From Periweissella fabaria (GTDB taxonomy: Bacteria > Bacillota > Bacilli > Lactobacillales > Lactobacillaceae), in assembly GCF_918814575.1 (NCBI RefSeq), contig NZ_CAKKNS010000006.1:1-64000 (forward strand): a DNA stretch of 64,000 bases. Reading direction: 5' to 3'. A program made the position numbers and the translations under genes. This document shows positions 8,626 through 17,762 of this stretch, one piece after another. How positions within the stretch are numbered: the stretch's first letter is position 1; each line of letters begins with the position of its first letter. Under the pieces are notes generated by a model. It worked only from the letters and a program-made list of their open reading frames with translations, did no database searches and was not told the origin of the DNA.

Positions 8626-8642
8626 TATCTTTACCTACCTTA

Positions 8643-9272
8643 TTAATATACTGAGTTACGGTACAGACCTACAACTTTACCTAAAATTGTAACTGTATCC
8701 AAGATAATCGGTTCCATTGTATCATTTTCTGGTTGTAACCGGTAATGTCCACTCTCGCGGAAAAAACGCTTAACGGTTGCTTCATCATCTTCCGTCAAAG
8801 CAACGACAATATCACCATTATCAGCTTGATTTTGTTTACGAACAATCACTTGGTCACCATCTAAAATTCCAATGTTAATCATTGACGTTCCTGTTACATT
8901 TAACATAAATAAATCGCCATCATAGGCTGCTAAATCATCTGGCAACGGAAAAAATTCCGTTGCTTGTTCTTCAACTGCTAAAATTGGTGATCCGGCGGTT
9001 ACTAAACCAACAACTGGAATTTGACCCGGGTTATTTGAAATTCCTAAAATTTCTAACCCTTCATCAGTAATTTCGATTGCTCGTGGTTTAGTACTATCTT
9101 TACGTAAATAACCTTTAGTTTGTAAGCGGACAATATGTCCGTGTACTGTTGATGTTGAAGCTAAACCAACCGCTTCACAGATCTCACGAACTGTTGGCGG
9201 ATAACCTTTTTGAGTTTGTTTTTCGTAAATAAAACGCAATACCTCAATTTGTTTACTTTCGCCACGTGCCAT
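8643..9272 (-). CDS. lexA: LexA repressor (SOS regulator)
   Basis: The protein has 209 residues. The N-terminal winged helix-turn-helix spans about 1-70 ([25 protein letters not shown]). The S24 peptidase domain follows. The Ala-Gly cleavage bond is in VTAGSPI at about residue 92, the nucleophile Ser in GTSMIN at about 130, and the general-base Lys in EATVKRFF at about 168. LexA represses DNA-damage genes and self-cleaves with RecA. Start ATG follows AAGGGGTGAG. The promoter upstream carries a LexA-box-like half site, consistent with autoregulation. Downstream ynzC-like and yneF-like genes are collinear. Confidence 0.97.
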   Translation of the reverse strand: MARGESKQIEVLRFIYEKQTQKGYPPTVREICEAVGLASTSTVHGHIVRLQTKGYLRKDSTKPRAIEITDEGLEILGISNNPGQIPVVGLVTAGSPILAVEEQATEFFPLPDDLAAYDGDLFMLNVTGTSMINIGILDGDQVIVRKQNQADNGDIVVALTEDDEATVKRFFRESGHYRLQPENDTMEPIILDTVTILGKVVGLYRNSVY

Positions 9273-9310
9273 TGTCTCACCCCTTGTTTCTCAAATTCTA
9301 ATTAGTGCCT

Positions 9311-9360
9311 ATTATACTTGAAATATCAAGGTTTTTCAAACTAATGTTCGCATGTGTTCG
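9311..9360 (-). promoter_or_regulatory. lexA promoter with LexA-box-like half site and spacer palindrome
   Basis: On the minus strand, TTGAAA (9334-9339) and TATAAT (9311-9316) are 17 bp apart. Just upstream, 9346-9360 reads CGAACACATGCGAAC. Its first ten bases fit the Gram-positive LexA box CGAACRNRYGTTYG, and the rest is degenerate. CTTGA-N4-TCAAG (9318-9331) forms an inverted repeat inside the spacer. Either could be the operator. Confidence 0.7.
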
Positions 9361-9366
9361 TATCGT

Positions 9367-9729
9367 TTAATCTTTAAAATCATCTTCATAAACATAATCA
9401 CTGTAAAACGTGGCCAAAAACTGAGTAACATCCATCGGTTTAGCTGGCACAATTTGGCGACTATTAACTTCTGGATTACCTTCAAAAGTCACTTCGTCAA
9501 TTAATTCATATACATCTAAAATCTTAATTACCTTTTCAGTGACCATTTGGCCCATGCCATCATCATAACTTGGCATTAATTGGGTATCGGTGGCTAGTTG
9601 CTTTAAAGCCGCCACGTCCGCTAACTGACTAGTCTCCAAATTAGCTAGAAAGGTTACCACATCAAAAAATGGTTCGGGTTGATCACCAACAAAAGTTTGG
9701 TTAAGCACTGTAATTGCGTAATTATGCAT
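9367..9729 (-). CDS. Hypothetical protein, 120 residues
   Basis: I do not recognise this family. Start is set to ATG 9729 because AGAGGAAAG lies just upstream. The longer frame to 9780 would run through a terminator hairpin, so it is unlikely. The protein begins MHNYAITVLNQTFVGDQPEPFFDVV and is acidic. It ends in YEDDFKD, lacks Cys and has no signal or membrane segment. Regular hydrophobic spacing suggests a small folded cytoplasmic protein. It lies between the alaS-ireB block terminator and lexA. Its 3' end is only seven bases from the putative LexA site. Confidence 0.7.
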   Translation of the reverse strand: MHNYAITVLNQTFVGDQPEPFFDVVTFLANLETSQLADVAALKQLATDTQLMPSYDDGMGQMVTEKVIKILDVYELIDEVTFEGNPEVNSRQIVPAKPMDVTQFLATFYSDYVYEDDFKD

Positions 9730-9751
9730 TATCTTTCCTCTTTCTGTAAAG

Positions 9752-9792
9752 AAAAAGACTGATCGACTCATGCGAATCAACCAGTCTTTTTT
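9752..9792 (-). terminator. Terminator after the ireB-ruvX-DUF1292 unit
   Basis: On the minus strand, AAAAAGACTGG...CAGTCTTTTT surrounds an inner GAT/ATC arm. It lies between the DUF1292 gene and the next gene. Confidence 0.85.
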
Positions 9793-9830
9793 ATTCTAAA
9801 AATCAAATCTTGACCATTAGAAACGGCGCA

Positions 9831-10130
9831 TTAAGCTTCAAAGTTACCATCGTCGTCTAAGAAAGTGTTCAACACTTCTTCAACCATGTCCCATTCAGCG
9901 TCGTCTTCAATTGCTTGTAAGTCACCTTCAGTAGCTTCACCATCTTCATCAGGGTTAAATGAAAAGGCTTGAATATCTACTTCTTGGTCATCTTCAGTAC
10001 CTTCTGGGTAAAGTAAGATGTATGACTTGTTGTATTCATCAGATGTGAATGTGAAGAGGACGTTGAATAAAGTTTCTGTACCATCTTCATCTACTAGTGT
10101 GATTTGTTGTTCTTGTGGTTCTTCAGCCAT
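9831..10130 (-). CDS. DUF1292 family protein (YrzB-like)
   Basis: The protein has 99 residues and is extremely acidic. The family pattern [19 protein letters not shown] and SYILLYPEG is visible. Function is unknown. The gene is conserved after ruvX (yrrK) in Firmicutes, and the spacing here is 10 bases to ruvX. GAGG precedes ATG 10130. Its position in an alaS-ireB-ruvX-DUF1292 block is the main functional clue. The family identification is sound, but no reaction can be assigned. Confidence 0.9.
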   Translation of the reverse strand: MAEEPQEQQITLVDEDGTETLFNVLFTFTSDEYNKSYILLYPEGTEDDQEVDIQAFSFNPDEDGEATEGDLQAIEDDAEWDMVEEVLNTFLDDDGNFEA

Positions 10131-10140
10131 AGGGCATACC

Positions 10141-10578
10141 TCATACTTTCGTTAATTTACCATTTGCATCTAAATAGTTTTGCAAAATTAAACTTGCGGC
10201 AAGTTTATCAATAACTTGCTTCCGCTTTTTACGTGATGTATCAGCTTCTTCAACTAACATCCGTTCAGCTTCAACAGTTGTCAGCCGTTCATCAATGAAA
10301 TCAACTGGCAATCCAAAAGTTTCGACTAATAAATCACCATATGCTTGCGCAGCTTCGGCCCGTGGACCAAGCGTGTTGTTCATATTTTTAGGCAAACCAA
10401 GGACAAAGCCCCCTGGTTTATATTCAGCAACAAGCTCTTTCATTCGTTCGATACCAAATTCTTTTTGATCTTCATCAATCCGAATAATTTCGACCCCTTG
10501 CGCAGTCCAGCCCATGATATCACTGACAGCTACTCCAACGGTCCGAGAACCAACGTCTAAACCTAATAATCGACTCAT
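10141..10578 (-). CDS. ruvX: Putative pre-16S rRNA nuclease, YqgF/RuvX family
   Basis: The protein has 145 residues with an RNase H-like fold. The N-terminal [17 protein letters not shown] carries the first catalytic Asp. [11 protein letters not shown] and the late [12 protein letters not shown] segment carry the other acidic residues. In E. coli YqgF trims the 5' end of 16S rRNA precursor; the old name reflects resemblance to RuvC. The start ATG overlaps the ireB stop by four bases (ATGA), showing translational coupling. Confidence 0.95.
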   Translation of the reverse strand: MSRLLGLDVGSRTVGVAVSDIMGWTAQGVEIIRIDEDQKEFGIERMKELVAEYKPGGFVLGLPKNMNNTLGPRAEAAQAYGDLLVETFGLPVDFIDERLTTVEAERMLVEEADTSRKKRKQVIDKLAASLILQNYLDANGKLTKV

Positions 10579-10826
10579 TTATTTAAATAACCCTTCACAA
10601 GCTCTTCGATAATTTCGTCGCGCTCGTGCTTTCTAATAAGATTCCGGGCATCATTCAAACGTGGAATATATGCTGGGTCACCAGAAATAAGATAACCAAC
10701 AATTTGGTTGATTGGGTCATATCCCTTCGCTTCCAATGCACTATAAACAGTTTGAAGTGTATCATGCACGTCAATTGGTTGTACATTACCAACATCAAAT
10801 AAGGTGGTCTCGTCTAATGAACTCAT
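10575..10826 (-). CDS. ireB: IreB family regulatory phosphoprotein
   Basis: The protein has 83 residues and belongs to UPF0297 (YrzL). In Enterococcus faecalis IreB is phosphorylated by the PASTA kinase IreK on N-terminal threonines and lowers cephalosporin resistance. The same N-terminal segment here is [11 protein letters not shown], with adjacent threonines at 7 and 8. The core [31 protein letters not shown] is the strongly conserved family signature. CTGGAGGTAG gives the start. It follows alaS and is coupled to ruvX. A promoter with an inverted repeat lies upstream. Confidence 0.95.
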   Translation of the reverse strand: MSSLDETTLFDVGNVQPIDVHDTLQTVYSALEAKGYDPINQIVGYLISGDPAYIPRLNDARNLIRKHERDEIIEELVKGYLNK

Positions 10827-10860
10827 ATAGCTACCTCCAGACTAAAACGTTACTATCAAC

Positions 10861-10893
10861 ATTGTATACGTAAATAATGCTTCTGTATACAAT
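10861..10893 (-). promoter_or_regulatory. ireB promoter embedded in a perfect inverted repeat
   Basis: ATTGTATAC (10861-10869) and GTATACAAT (10885-10893) are perfect inverted 9-mers around a 15-bp centre. On the minus strand the arms coincide with TTGTAT as -35 and TATACA as -10, spaced 18 bp. Predicted start is about 10856. A dimeric regulator could occlude both elements. Confidence 0.55.
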
Positions 10894-10929
10894 AAATGAC
10901 TAAAACTTACCATTTAAGCATTTTTAACC

Positions 10930-13578
10930 TTAATGCTCGCTTAACCAACTTGCTGCTGCACTTAAAGCGTCTGAAATGCCGGCTGGGTTACTACCACCAG
11001 CTTGTGCTAAATCAGGACGACCACCACCATTACCGCCAACAAGTGGCGCAACTGCTTTAATCAAGTCACCAGACTTAATTCCAGTGGCGATAGCTGGTTT
11101 ACTCATCGCAACAATCAAATTAACTTTATCAGCACCAGTTTTGGCAATCAATACTAAGACATCTGAACTAGCATTTTCTTTCCATTGGTCAGCAATTGCC
11201 CGTAATTGTTCCATTCCTGAAACTTCTACTTGGCTGATAATTGCTGAATGGTCCCCGATTGTTTGGACATCATTAAAGATGTTAGCTGCAGCTGAATTAG
11301 CAATCTTAGCTTCTAAGCTCGTAACTTGACGTTCTAATTCTTTAATTTGGGCTTGTAAAGCCAAAACTTTTTCAGGAGCGTCTTTTAATTGTGGCGCTTT
11401 AACAGCATTGGCAATTTGGGCCAATTGGTTTTCGTGTTCTTTGGTTAGCTTGAAGGCGACATTCGCAGTAACGGCTTCAATCCGACGAACACCCGCCCCA
11501 ATTCCTGATTCACTGACAATCTTGAATAAACCAAGTTCACTCGTGTTATTAGCGTGGGTTCCACCATCAAATTCCGCATTGAAGTCGCCAATTGAAACGA
11601 CCCGAACTTTTTCACCATATTTTTCAGTAAAGACCGCCACAGCACCAAGTTTTTTGGCTGATTCAATATCGGTTTCAACCCATGAAATTGGTAAGGCTTC
11701 AGCAATTTTTTCGTTTACTAACGCTTCAATTTCATCAAGTTTTTCAGCAGAGACTGCACCATTGTATGAGAAGTCAAAACGTAGATATTCAGGTGTCACT
11801 AATGAACCAGCTTGACTAGTGTGACCACCTAAAATATTCCGCAATGCTTGGTCCAACATGTGAGTTGCAGTATGGTTTTTAGATACTAATTCGTGGAATT
11901 TGTGGTCCACTACTAATTGGTAGTGTTCACCTTGCTTCATTGGTGCTAATACATTTAATGAATGAATGTGTTGGCCGTTTGGTGCTTTTTGGACATCAGT
12001 AACTTCCGCAACTACATCACCGGTTAACGTCAAAATTTGACCTTGGTCAGCTACTTGTCCACCCATTTCGGCATAGAATGGTGTTTCGGCAAAAATAACA
12101 TCAGCCGTTTGACCTGCAGCTACTTGATCAGCCAATTCATTATCAACAATAATATCAGCTAATTGTGTATCCGCAACTTCTTCAGTTGTCCAACCAACAT
12201 ACTTAGATTCAGTGTGTAAATCAGTAAGTAATGGATTTTGCACACCCATTGATTTGGCATCACTACGCGCTGCTCGTGCGCGTTCACGTTGCGCTTGCAT
12301 TTCAGCATCAAATCCAGCTCGGTCAACTTTCAAGCCTTCATCATCGGCATATTCTTCGGTTAATTCATATGGGAAACCATATGTATCGTAAAGTTTAAAT
12401 GCCACCTTACCATCAATAACATCACTATCAGCTGCTTTTACTTCAGCGATAACATCGTTTAACATCTTCAAGCCATCTGATAGTGTTTCATTAAAGCGTT
12501 TTTCTTCAGCTCGTACAATACTTTCAATGTATTCAGCATTAGCTAACACTTCAGGATAGTATGATTCCATGATATGACCAACAACTGGTACTAATTGCGT
12601 TAAGAATGCGCCATTAATTCCTAATTTACGACCATGTAAAACGGCCCGACGGAGAAGACGGCGAATAACATAACCACGACCTTCATTTGAAGGTAAGGCA
12701 CTATCAGAAATCGCAAACGTAACTGCCCGTGCGTGATCAGCAATCACCTTAAATGAAATATCAGTTACTGGTGAGTCACCGTACTTAACACCACCACCAA
12801 GTTCTTCTGCTTTTTTGATAATTGGCATGAATAAATCAGTTTCAAAGTTTGTCTTCGCATTTTGGAAGACTGAAACAACCCGTTCAAGACCCATTCCGGT
12901 ATCAATATTCTTATGTGGTAATTCTTCATAAGTATCTTCTGGAGTGTGGTTAAATTGTGAGAACACAATGTTCCAAATTTCTAGGTAGCGTTCATTTTCT
13001 CCACCAGGGTAATTTTCGGGATCATCAGCTGGAATATCCAAGAATTCTTCACCACGGTCATAGAAAATTTCTGAATCGGGACCTGAAGGACCTTGACCAA
13101 TATCCCAGAAATTATCTGCAACATCAAAAATATGACTCGCTGGAACACCTGTTTTAAGCCAAATTACTTTAGCTTCCGTATCTTCTGGATATACAGTTAC
13201 GTATAACTTTTCAGGATCCATCGCATACCAATCTGGTGAAGTCAACAATTCCCAAGCCCAAGGAATGGCATCCTCTTTAAAGTAATCCCCAATTGAGAAA
13301 TTACCCATCATTTCAAATAAAGTATGGTGGCGAGCGGTATGACCCACATTTTCAATATCGTTAGTCCGAATTGACTTTTGGGCGTTCGTGATTCGACGAT
13401 TTGCTGGTACGACTGAGCCATCAAAATACTTCTTCAATGTTGCCACCCCAGAGTTAATCCAGAGTAACGTTGGATCATCATTAGGAATTAATGACTTTGA
13501 AGGTTCAATACTGTGTCCTTTGCTTTCAAAGAATTTAAGAAACATTGACCGAATTTCGGCTGATGATAATTCTTTCAT
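10930..13578 (-). CDS. alaS: Alanine--tRNA ligase
   Basis: The enzyme has 882 residues from ATG 13578. The frame extends 15 codons upstream, but the [22 protein letters not shown] start is the family start. Class II aminoacylation core: motif 1 and 2 in the first 250 residues ([17 protein letters not shown]). The editing domain shows HTATH with His 569 and His 573. The usual CGGTH motif reads DGGTH, with Asp 671 and His 675, so one zinc/editing cysteine is replaced. The C-terminal oligomerisation domain with [15 protein letters not shown] is complete. Expression is governed by an upstream T-box leader. ireB, ruvX and DUF1292 lie downstream. Confidence 0.97.
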   Translation of the reverse strand: MKELSSAEIRSMFLKFFESKGHSIEPSKSLIPNDDPTLLWINSGVATLKKYFDGSVVPANRRITNAQKSIRTNDIENVGHTARHHTLFEMMGNFSIGDYFKEDAIPWAWELLTSPDWYAMDPEKLYVTVYPEDTEAKVIWLKTGVPASHIFDVADNFWDIGQGPSGPDSEIFYDRGEEFLDIPADDPENYPGGENERYLEIWNIVFSQFNHTPEDTYEELPHKNIDTGMGLERVVSVFQNAKTNFETDLFMPIIKKAEELGGGVKYGDSPVTDISFKVIADHARAVTFAISDSALPSNEGRGYVIRRLLRRAVLHGRKLGINGAFLTQLVPVVGHIMESYYPEVLANAEYIESIVRAEEKRFNETLSDGLKMLNDVIAEVKAADSDVIDGKVAFKLYDTYGFPYELTEEYADDEGLKVDRAGFDAEMQAQRERARAARSDAKSMGVQNPLLTDLHTESKYVGWTTEEVADTQLADIIVDNELADQVAAGQTADVIFAETPFYAEMGGQVADQGQILTLTGDVVAEVTDVQKAPNGQHIHSLNVLAPMKQGEHYQLVVDHKFHELVSKNHTATHMLDQALRNILGGHTSQAGSLVTPEYLRFDFSYNGAVSAEKLDEIEALVNEKIAEALPISWVETDIESAKKLGAVAVFTEKYGEKVRVVSIGDFNAEFDGGTHANNTSELGLFKIVSESGIGAGVRRIEAVTANVAFKLTKEHENQLAQIANAVKAPQLKDAPEKVLALQAQIKELERQVTSLEAKIANSAAANIFNDVQTIGDHSAIISQVEVSGMEQLRAIADQWKENASSDVLVLIAKTGADKVNLIVAMSKPAIATGIKSGDLIKAVAPLVGGNGGGRPDLAQAGGSNPAGISDALSAAASWLSEH

Positions 13579-13610
13579 GTTAATATGTCTCACTTTCCAA
13601 AAATTAAAAT

Positions 13611-13819
13611 AAAAAAAGACCATCGCATGTAGAGACGCTATCCACGTGGTACCACTCTACTTGCAACGATCTAAATCGATTACCTCTTAAATACTCGTTA
13701 ACGCTGAGTAACGGTACTATTACTAGTACAATTGCCGTAAGAGCATCACTAACCGAACTGCGTTTTTTTCACCATCCAAAACGTCTCTAATTACCATTCT
13801 AGTTATGACATGTTTACTA
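13611..13819 (-). promoter_or_regulatory. T-box riboswitch leader of alaS
   Basis: On the minus strand the T-box core AGAGTGGTACCACG (13645-13658) closely matches AGGGTGGNACCGCG. The terminator pairs 13655-13671 with 13618-13634 and is followed by seven Ts at 13611-13617. Uncharged tRNA-Ala should stabilise the antiterminator and allow alaS transcription. A long Stem I region lies upstream to a candidate promoter (TTTCAA at 13848-13853, TATTAT at 13826-13831). I could not assign the specifier codon with certainty. Confidence 0.88.
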
Positions 13820-13876
13820 ATTAATATAATACCATTTTTTCAATCGTTTGAAATCATTTAAAAGTAAAAAATTAGT

Positions 13877-14218
13877 TTATTTACGAATCAAAATATCACG
13901 GGCAATCAATTCATCGACAAAATAACCAAATTGTTCTTTTAAAGCAGCAGCATTTTGATGATTAAAAATGTTAATTACAGCTGTCCCTTTTGCATTAACT
14001 ACCTTAATTTTAAAGCCCGTTAAATCCGCATTCACGACCACTTTCAACTTAAACGAATCTTCAAATGATTTAGCGGTTTCTAATTGCCGTAACAATTGAA
14101 ATGAACCGTTAGTTTGTTGAATAAAACCAGTATCCATCAATGCGTATTTTTTGATTTGCGGACTAATTTCGTAAGTATCCGTATCACCTGTTAATTGTGC
14201 AACTTGTGTAAATGCCAT
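13877..14218 (-). CDS. DUF1831 family protein
   Basis: The protein has 113 residues. It resembles the Lactobacillales family DUF1831 (a Lactobacillus plantarum member has a solved structure), from memory of the pattern YEISPQIKKYALMDTGFIQQTNGSFQLLRQL ... LTGFKIKVV ... INIF. The function is unproven. No signal or membrane segment is present, and it is probably cytoplasmic. It is a single-gene unit: a clear promoter lies upstream, after the hpt terminator. The start follows GAGGTGAAAG. Family assignment is likely but not certain. Confidence 0.78.
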   Translation of the reverse strand: MAFTQVAQLTGDTDTYEISPQIKKYALMDTGFIQQTNGSFQLLRQLETAKSFEDSFKLKVVVNADLTGFKIKVVNAKGTAVINIFNHQNAAALKEQFGYFVDELIARDILIRK

Positions 14219-14251
14219 TTTACTTTCACCTCGTTTTTTCTAATATATATT

Positions 14252-14279
14252 ATTATAACGAAATATTACTTTGGTACAA
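14252..14279 (-). promoter_or_regulatory. Promoter of the DUF1831 gene
   Basis: On the minus strand, TTGTAC (14274-14279) and TATAAT (14252-14257) are 16 bp apart. A consensus -10 follows the hpt terminator directly. Confidence 0.75.
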
Positions 14280-14299
14280 GTTAGTTATTATTACTACCT

Positions 14300-14336
14300 A
14301 AAAAGGCTAGGACCACTAAAACAGTCCTAGCCTTTT
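14300..14336 (-). terminator. Terminator after hpt
   Basis: aaaaggctaggac / gtcctagcctttt is a perfect hairpin flanked by A and T runs, placed just after the hpt stop codon. Confidence 0.93.
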
Positions 14337-14344
14337 CATACATC

Positions 14345-14869
14345 TTAAGCTTTAATGGCCACAATTTGTGGAAGGAAACGATGTGAACCATCTAAATCCA
14401 TTCCGTAACCGAGTAAATATTCATTAGGAACATCCGCCCCAACGTAATCCGCCTCAATATCAATTTTACGACCAGCTTTTTTATCAACTGCCACAACTGT
14501 TTTCACAGATGAAGCACCTAATTTAGTAAATTCCTTAATTAAGAAATCAACTGTTAAACCTGTATCGATAACTTCATCAATCAAGATAACGTCACGATTA
14601 GTAATATCTTTACGAACATTTACTTCAACTTTTAATTCACCAGTTGAAGCGCCATGTTCATAACTAGATACATCAACGTAATCAAAATCAAATTCAATAT
14701 CGCTAAGTTCACGTAATAAATCAGCAGTAAAAACAACTGCCCCTTTCATAATCGGAACCATTACTGGGCGTTTATCTTTATAGTCACGACGAATTTCATC
14801 AGCAACTTTCTTTACTGCTGCTTGAATTTGGGCTTCGTCCATAATTACTCGATCAATTTGAATATCCAT
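14345..14869 (-). CDS. hpt: Hypoxanthine(-guanine) phosphoribosyltransferase
   Basis: The enzyme has 174 residues. It joins hypoxanthine or guanine to PRPP to give IMP or GMP in purine salvage. The PRPP loop is VILIDEVIDTGLT at about residue 96 (acidic pair reads DE where many homologues have ED). MVPIMKGAVVFTADLLREL is the pyrophosphate loop, and the C-terminal VPNEYLLGYGMDLDG binds the base. AAAGGATT precedes ATG 14869. It lies 20 bases after purB on the same strand, so salvage of IMP is coupled with its conversion to AMP. In many Bacilli hpt sits beside tilS and ftsH instead. Confidence 0.95.
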   Translation of the reverse strand: MDIQIDRVIMDEAQIQAAVKKVADEIRRDYKDKRPVMVPIMKGAVVFTADLLRELSDIEFDFDYVDVSSYEHGASTGELKVEVNVRKDITNRDVILIDEVIDTGLTVDFLIKEFTKLGASSVKTVVAVDKKAGRKIDIEADYVGADVPNEYLLGYGMDLDGSHRFLPQIVAIKA

Positions 14870-14889
14870 TATTTATAATCCTTTTGTGG

Positions 14890-16188
14890 TTAATCTAACA
14901 AACCAACCCGCTTGAAGATTGCGTCAACATTCTTTAAGTGGTAACTGTAATCAAACGCATCATTAATATCATCAGCGCTCAAGTATTCTTGTACAGTTGC
15001 ATTTGCTTCAACCAATGGACGGAATTGTACTTGTTCGTCCCATGATTTAGCAGTCATTGGTTGTACAGTGTCATAGGCAGCTTCACGGCTTAAACCAGCA
15101 TCAATCAACTTCAACAAGAGACGTTGACTGTAAATCAAACCATAAGTTCGATCCATATTAGCTAACATTGTGTCTGGGAAGACTGCCAAGTTTTCTAAAA
15201 TACCAGTAAAACGGTGAAGCATGTAGTCAACAAGAATTGTTGTATCACCTAAAATAATTCGTTCCGCACCAGAGTGTGAAATATCACGTTCATGCCAGAG
15301 CGTAATATCTTCCATTCCAGTAACCATGTGACCACGCACGACCCGTGCTAAACCAGAAATGTTTTCTGATCCAATTGGGTTACGCTTGTGTGGCATTGCT
15401 GAAGAACCTTTTTGACCCTTGCCAAATCCTTCTTCAACTTCATGAATTTCTGAACGTTGTAAGCTACGAACTTCCGTAGCAAAGTTTTCAAGACTTGTCG
15501 CAATCAAGCCCAAAGTATTAATGTAATCAGCATGTAAATCACGTGGTAAAACTTGTGATCCAATCAAAGCAGGTTGTAAACCAAGTTCACGCATCGCAAC
15601 TTCTTCAACTTCCAAAGGAACATTGGCAAAAGTACCAACGGCTCCAGAAAGTTTTCCAGTTTCAACGGCAGTGGCTACTGTCTTGAAACGTTCAATATTA
15701 CGAACAGCTTCCGCATAAAAACGCGCAACTTTCAAACCAAAAGTTGTTGGTTCAGCATGAACCCCGTGGGTACGACCCATCATAACAGTATCTTTATACT
15801 TAAGGGCCATTTCAGCAACCACATCACGATACTTGATAAGGTCAGCTAAAATAATTTCGTTAGCTTGCTTTAAACGTAATGCTTGAGCAGTATCAACAAC
15901 ATCGGTACTAGTTAAACCATAGTGAATCCATTTTTTCTCATCACCTAATGATTCTGACACATTCCGAGTAAATGCCACCATATCATGGCGCGTAACTGCT
16001 TCAATTTCTGCAATCCGATCAACATTAAATGTTGCGTTAGCACGGATTTTATCATAATCAGCCGCTGGAATATGGCCTTCTTCAACCCATCCCTTAACTA
16101 CGGCTGCTTCAACTTCTAACCAACTTGCATACTGATTTTCAAGTGACCAAATGGCACTCATCTCTGGGCGTGAATAACGATCAATCAT
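14890..16188 (-). CDS. purB: Adenylosuccinate lyase
   Basis: The enzyme has 432 residues from ATG 16188. It cleaves SAICAR and adenylosuccinate in purine synthesis. The start [15 protein letters not shown] is the family start. A frame extension upstream overlaps purA and lacks support. The fumarase/aspartase signature GSSAMPHKRNPIGSEN, with catalytic Ser in the mobile loop, is at about residue 262. MMGRTHGVHAEPTTFG holds a catalytic His. The ATG overlaps the purA TAA by one base, and AGGAGAGAAG lies upstream, so purA-purB are coupled. Confidence 0.97.
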   Translation of the reverse strand: MIDRYSRPEMSAIWSLENQYASWLEVEAAVVKGWVEEGHIPAADYDKIRANATFNVDRIAEIEAVTRHDMVAFTRNVSESLGDEKKWIHYGLTSTDVVDTAQALRLKQANEIILADLIKYRDVVAEMALKYKDTVMMGRTHGVHAEPTTFGLKVARFYAEAVRNIERFKTVATAVETGKLSGAVGTFANVPLEVEEVAMRELGLQPALIGSQVLPRDLHADYINTLGLIATSLENFATEVRSLQRSEIHEVEEGFGKGQKGSSAMPHKRNPIGSENISGLARVVRGHMVTGMEDITLWHERDISHSGAERIILGDTTILVDYMLHRFTGILENLAVFPDTMLANMDRTYGLIYSQRLLLKLIDAGLSREAAYDTVQPMTAKSWDEQVQFRPLVEANATVQEYLSADDINDAFDYSYHLKNVDAIFKRVGLLD

Positions 16189-17486
16189 TAAAACTTCTCT
16201 CCTGTCCAAACATTTAATAATACATTCGTTTGATCCCGGTCAGGACCAACAGCGAAGGTTGCAATTTCAACACCGACTAACTCTTCAATACGCTTCAAGT
16301 AATTTTGCGCATTTTGAGGTAAGTCTTCGCGTTTTGTAACACTAGTAATATCTTCTGTCCAACCTGGTAACTCTTCATAGATTGGGGTTACTCGTTCTAA
16401 ATCTTTAAAGCTTGCTGGGTAATATTTAATTTCTTTCCCATCAAGTTCATAGGCTGTAGCAATCTTTAATGTATCAATACCGGTCAAGACATCAATACAG
16501 TTAACAGACAACTTCGTTAAACCTGACACACGGGCTGAGTGGCGCATAACCACAGAGTCAAACCAACCGATCCGACGAGGACGACCAGTAACAACTCCAT
16601 ATTCATGACCAACTTCACGGATGTGATCACCAACTTCATTAAGTAATTCAGTTGGGAAAGGACCTTCACCAACTCGTGAAGTATATGCTTTAGCTACCCC
16701 AACAACATCAGTAATGTTTGTTGGGCCAACTCCAACCCCAGTAGTTACACCACCGGCAATTGGGTTTGAAGATGTTACATATGGGTAAGTACCGTGATCA
16801 ACATCAAGCATCACCCCTTGCGCCCCTTCAAACAAGACTTTCTTACCTGCACGGAATGCTTCATCAACTAAGTAGGCAGTATCTGTAACATATTGCTTCA
16901 ATTGTTGACCATAAGCATAGTACTCTTCAACTAATGCATCAGCATCAATTGGTGCATGGTTGTAAATTTTTGTTAATAATTCATTCTTTTGGCTGACAAC
17001 CGCATGCAAACGTTTTGATAAAACATCCTTGTCAAGTAAATCACAGACACGAATACCAATCCGAGCATACTTATCAGTATATGCAGGTCCGATACCGTTA
17101 CCCGTAGTACCAATTTTGTCATTACCTTTTGCTTCTTCTTGTAAGACATCAATTAATTTGTGGTATGAGAACAACACTTGAGCACGATCTGAAATCCGAA
17201 GATTATCAGTGTTCACATTTTGTGAATTTAAGTATGCTAGTTCTTCGAGAACAGATTGTGGGTTTAACACAAAACCGTTACCAATAACTGCAAGCTTGTC
17301 ATCATCAAAGATACCTGATGGAATTGAACGCAATTCAAACTTTTGACCGTTAAAGACGATCGTGTGACCTGCATTATCTCCACCTTGGTAACGAACGATT
17401 ACATCTGCATCTTGGGCAAGGAAATTAGTAATTTTACCTTTTCCTTCATCACCCCATTGACTCCCAACAACAACAATTCCAGCCAT
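16188..17486 (-). CDS. purA: Adenylosuccinate synthetase
   Basis: The enzyme has 432 residues. It makes adenylosuccinate from IMP, aspartate and GTP, the first step to AMP. The signature [12 protein letters not shown] at residues 8-19 contains the catalytic Asp and the P-loop. GDNAGHTIV holds the catalytic His, and [16 protein letters not shown] is another conserved block. [14 protein letters not shown] is the C-terminal base-binding block. AAGAGG precedes ATG 17486. It heads a purA-purB-hpt unit with its own promoter and a PurBox-like site. Confidence 0.98.
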   Translation of the reverse strand: MAGIVVVGSQWGDEGKGKITNFLAQDADVIVRYQGGDNAGHTIVFNGQKFELRSIPSGIFDDDKLAVIGNGFVLNPQSVLEELAYLNSQNVNTDNLRISDRAQVLFSYHKLIDVLQEEAKGNDKIGTTGNGIGPAYTDKYARIGIRVCDLLDKDVLSKRLHAVVSQKNELLTKIYNHAPIDADALVEEYYAYGQQLKQYVTDTAYLVDEAFRAGKKVLFEGAQGVMLDVDHGTYPYVTSSNPIAGGVTTGVGVGPTNITDVVGVAKAYTSRVGEGPFPTELLNEVGDHIREVGHEYGVVTGRPRRIGWFDSVVMRHSARVSGLTKLSVNCIDVLTGIDTLKIATAYELDGKEIKYYPASFKDLERVTPIYEELPGWTEDITSVTKREDLPQNAQNYLKRIEELVGVEIATFAVGPDRDQTNVLLNVWTGEKF

Positions 17487-17533
17487 TATATATACCTCTT
17501 CATCAATATCGATTGAATAAATAAACCTCTAAT

Positions 17534-17562
17534 AGCATACCTTAACATTGAGCACTTAGCAA
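17534..17562 (-). promoter_or_regulatory. Promoter of purA-purB-hpt
   Basis: On the minus strand, TTGCTA (17557-17562) and TATGCT (17534-17539) are 17 bp apart, about 47 bases upstream of purA. Confidence 0.7.
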
Positions 17563-17566
17563 GCTC

Positions 17567-17579
17567 ATAGTTCGGGTTT
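17567..17579 (-). promoter_or_regulatory. PurBox-like PurR site
   Basis: On the minus strand AAACCCGAACTAT agrees with the lactococcal/streptococcal PurBox AWWWCCGAACWWT at 12 of 13 positions. It lies four bases upstream of the -35. I did not find a second box nearby. Confidence 0.6.
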
Positions 17580-17716
17580 TATCGACTTTTTTACTTGTTT
17601 TTTTAATTTTTTTTAGAAAATTACGTACTTTTTTCACTTGCTTTAAAATTCTTAGCGTTAAAAATGAACTTTAGCAATCCTCTTTACAATAAAAATATCT
17701 CTTTTACGATAACAAT

Positions 17717-17756
17717 AAAAAAGGATATCAAGCGTTTTCGCTTAATATCCTTTTTA
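17717..17756 (-). terminator. Terminator after the CBS-domain membrane protein
   Basis: aaaaaggatat...atatccttttt, with an inner caagcg/cgctt arm, gives a strong hairpin ending in a T run on the minus strand. Confidence 0.92.
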
Positions 17757-17762
17757 TTAATT

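Noticed and set aside
9730-9780. 17-codon N-terminal extension of the hypothetical protein ending at 9367
   Set aside because: The segment forms a terminator hairpin, and the ribosome site AGAGGAAAG serves ATG 9729 instead.
13579-13623. 15-codon extension of AlaRS
   Set aside because: It runs into the T-box terminator T run and does not match the AlaRS family start.
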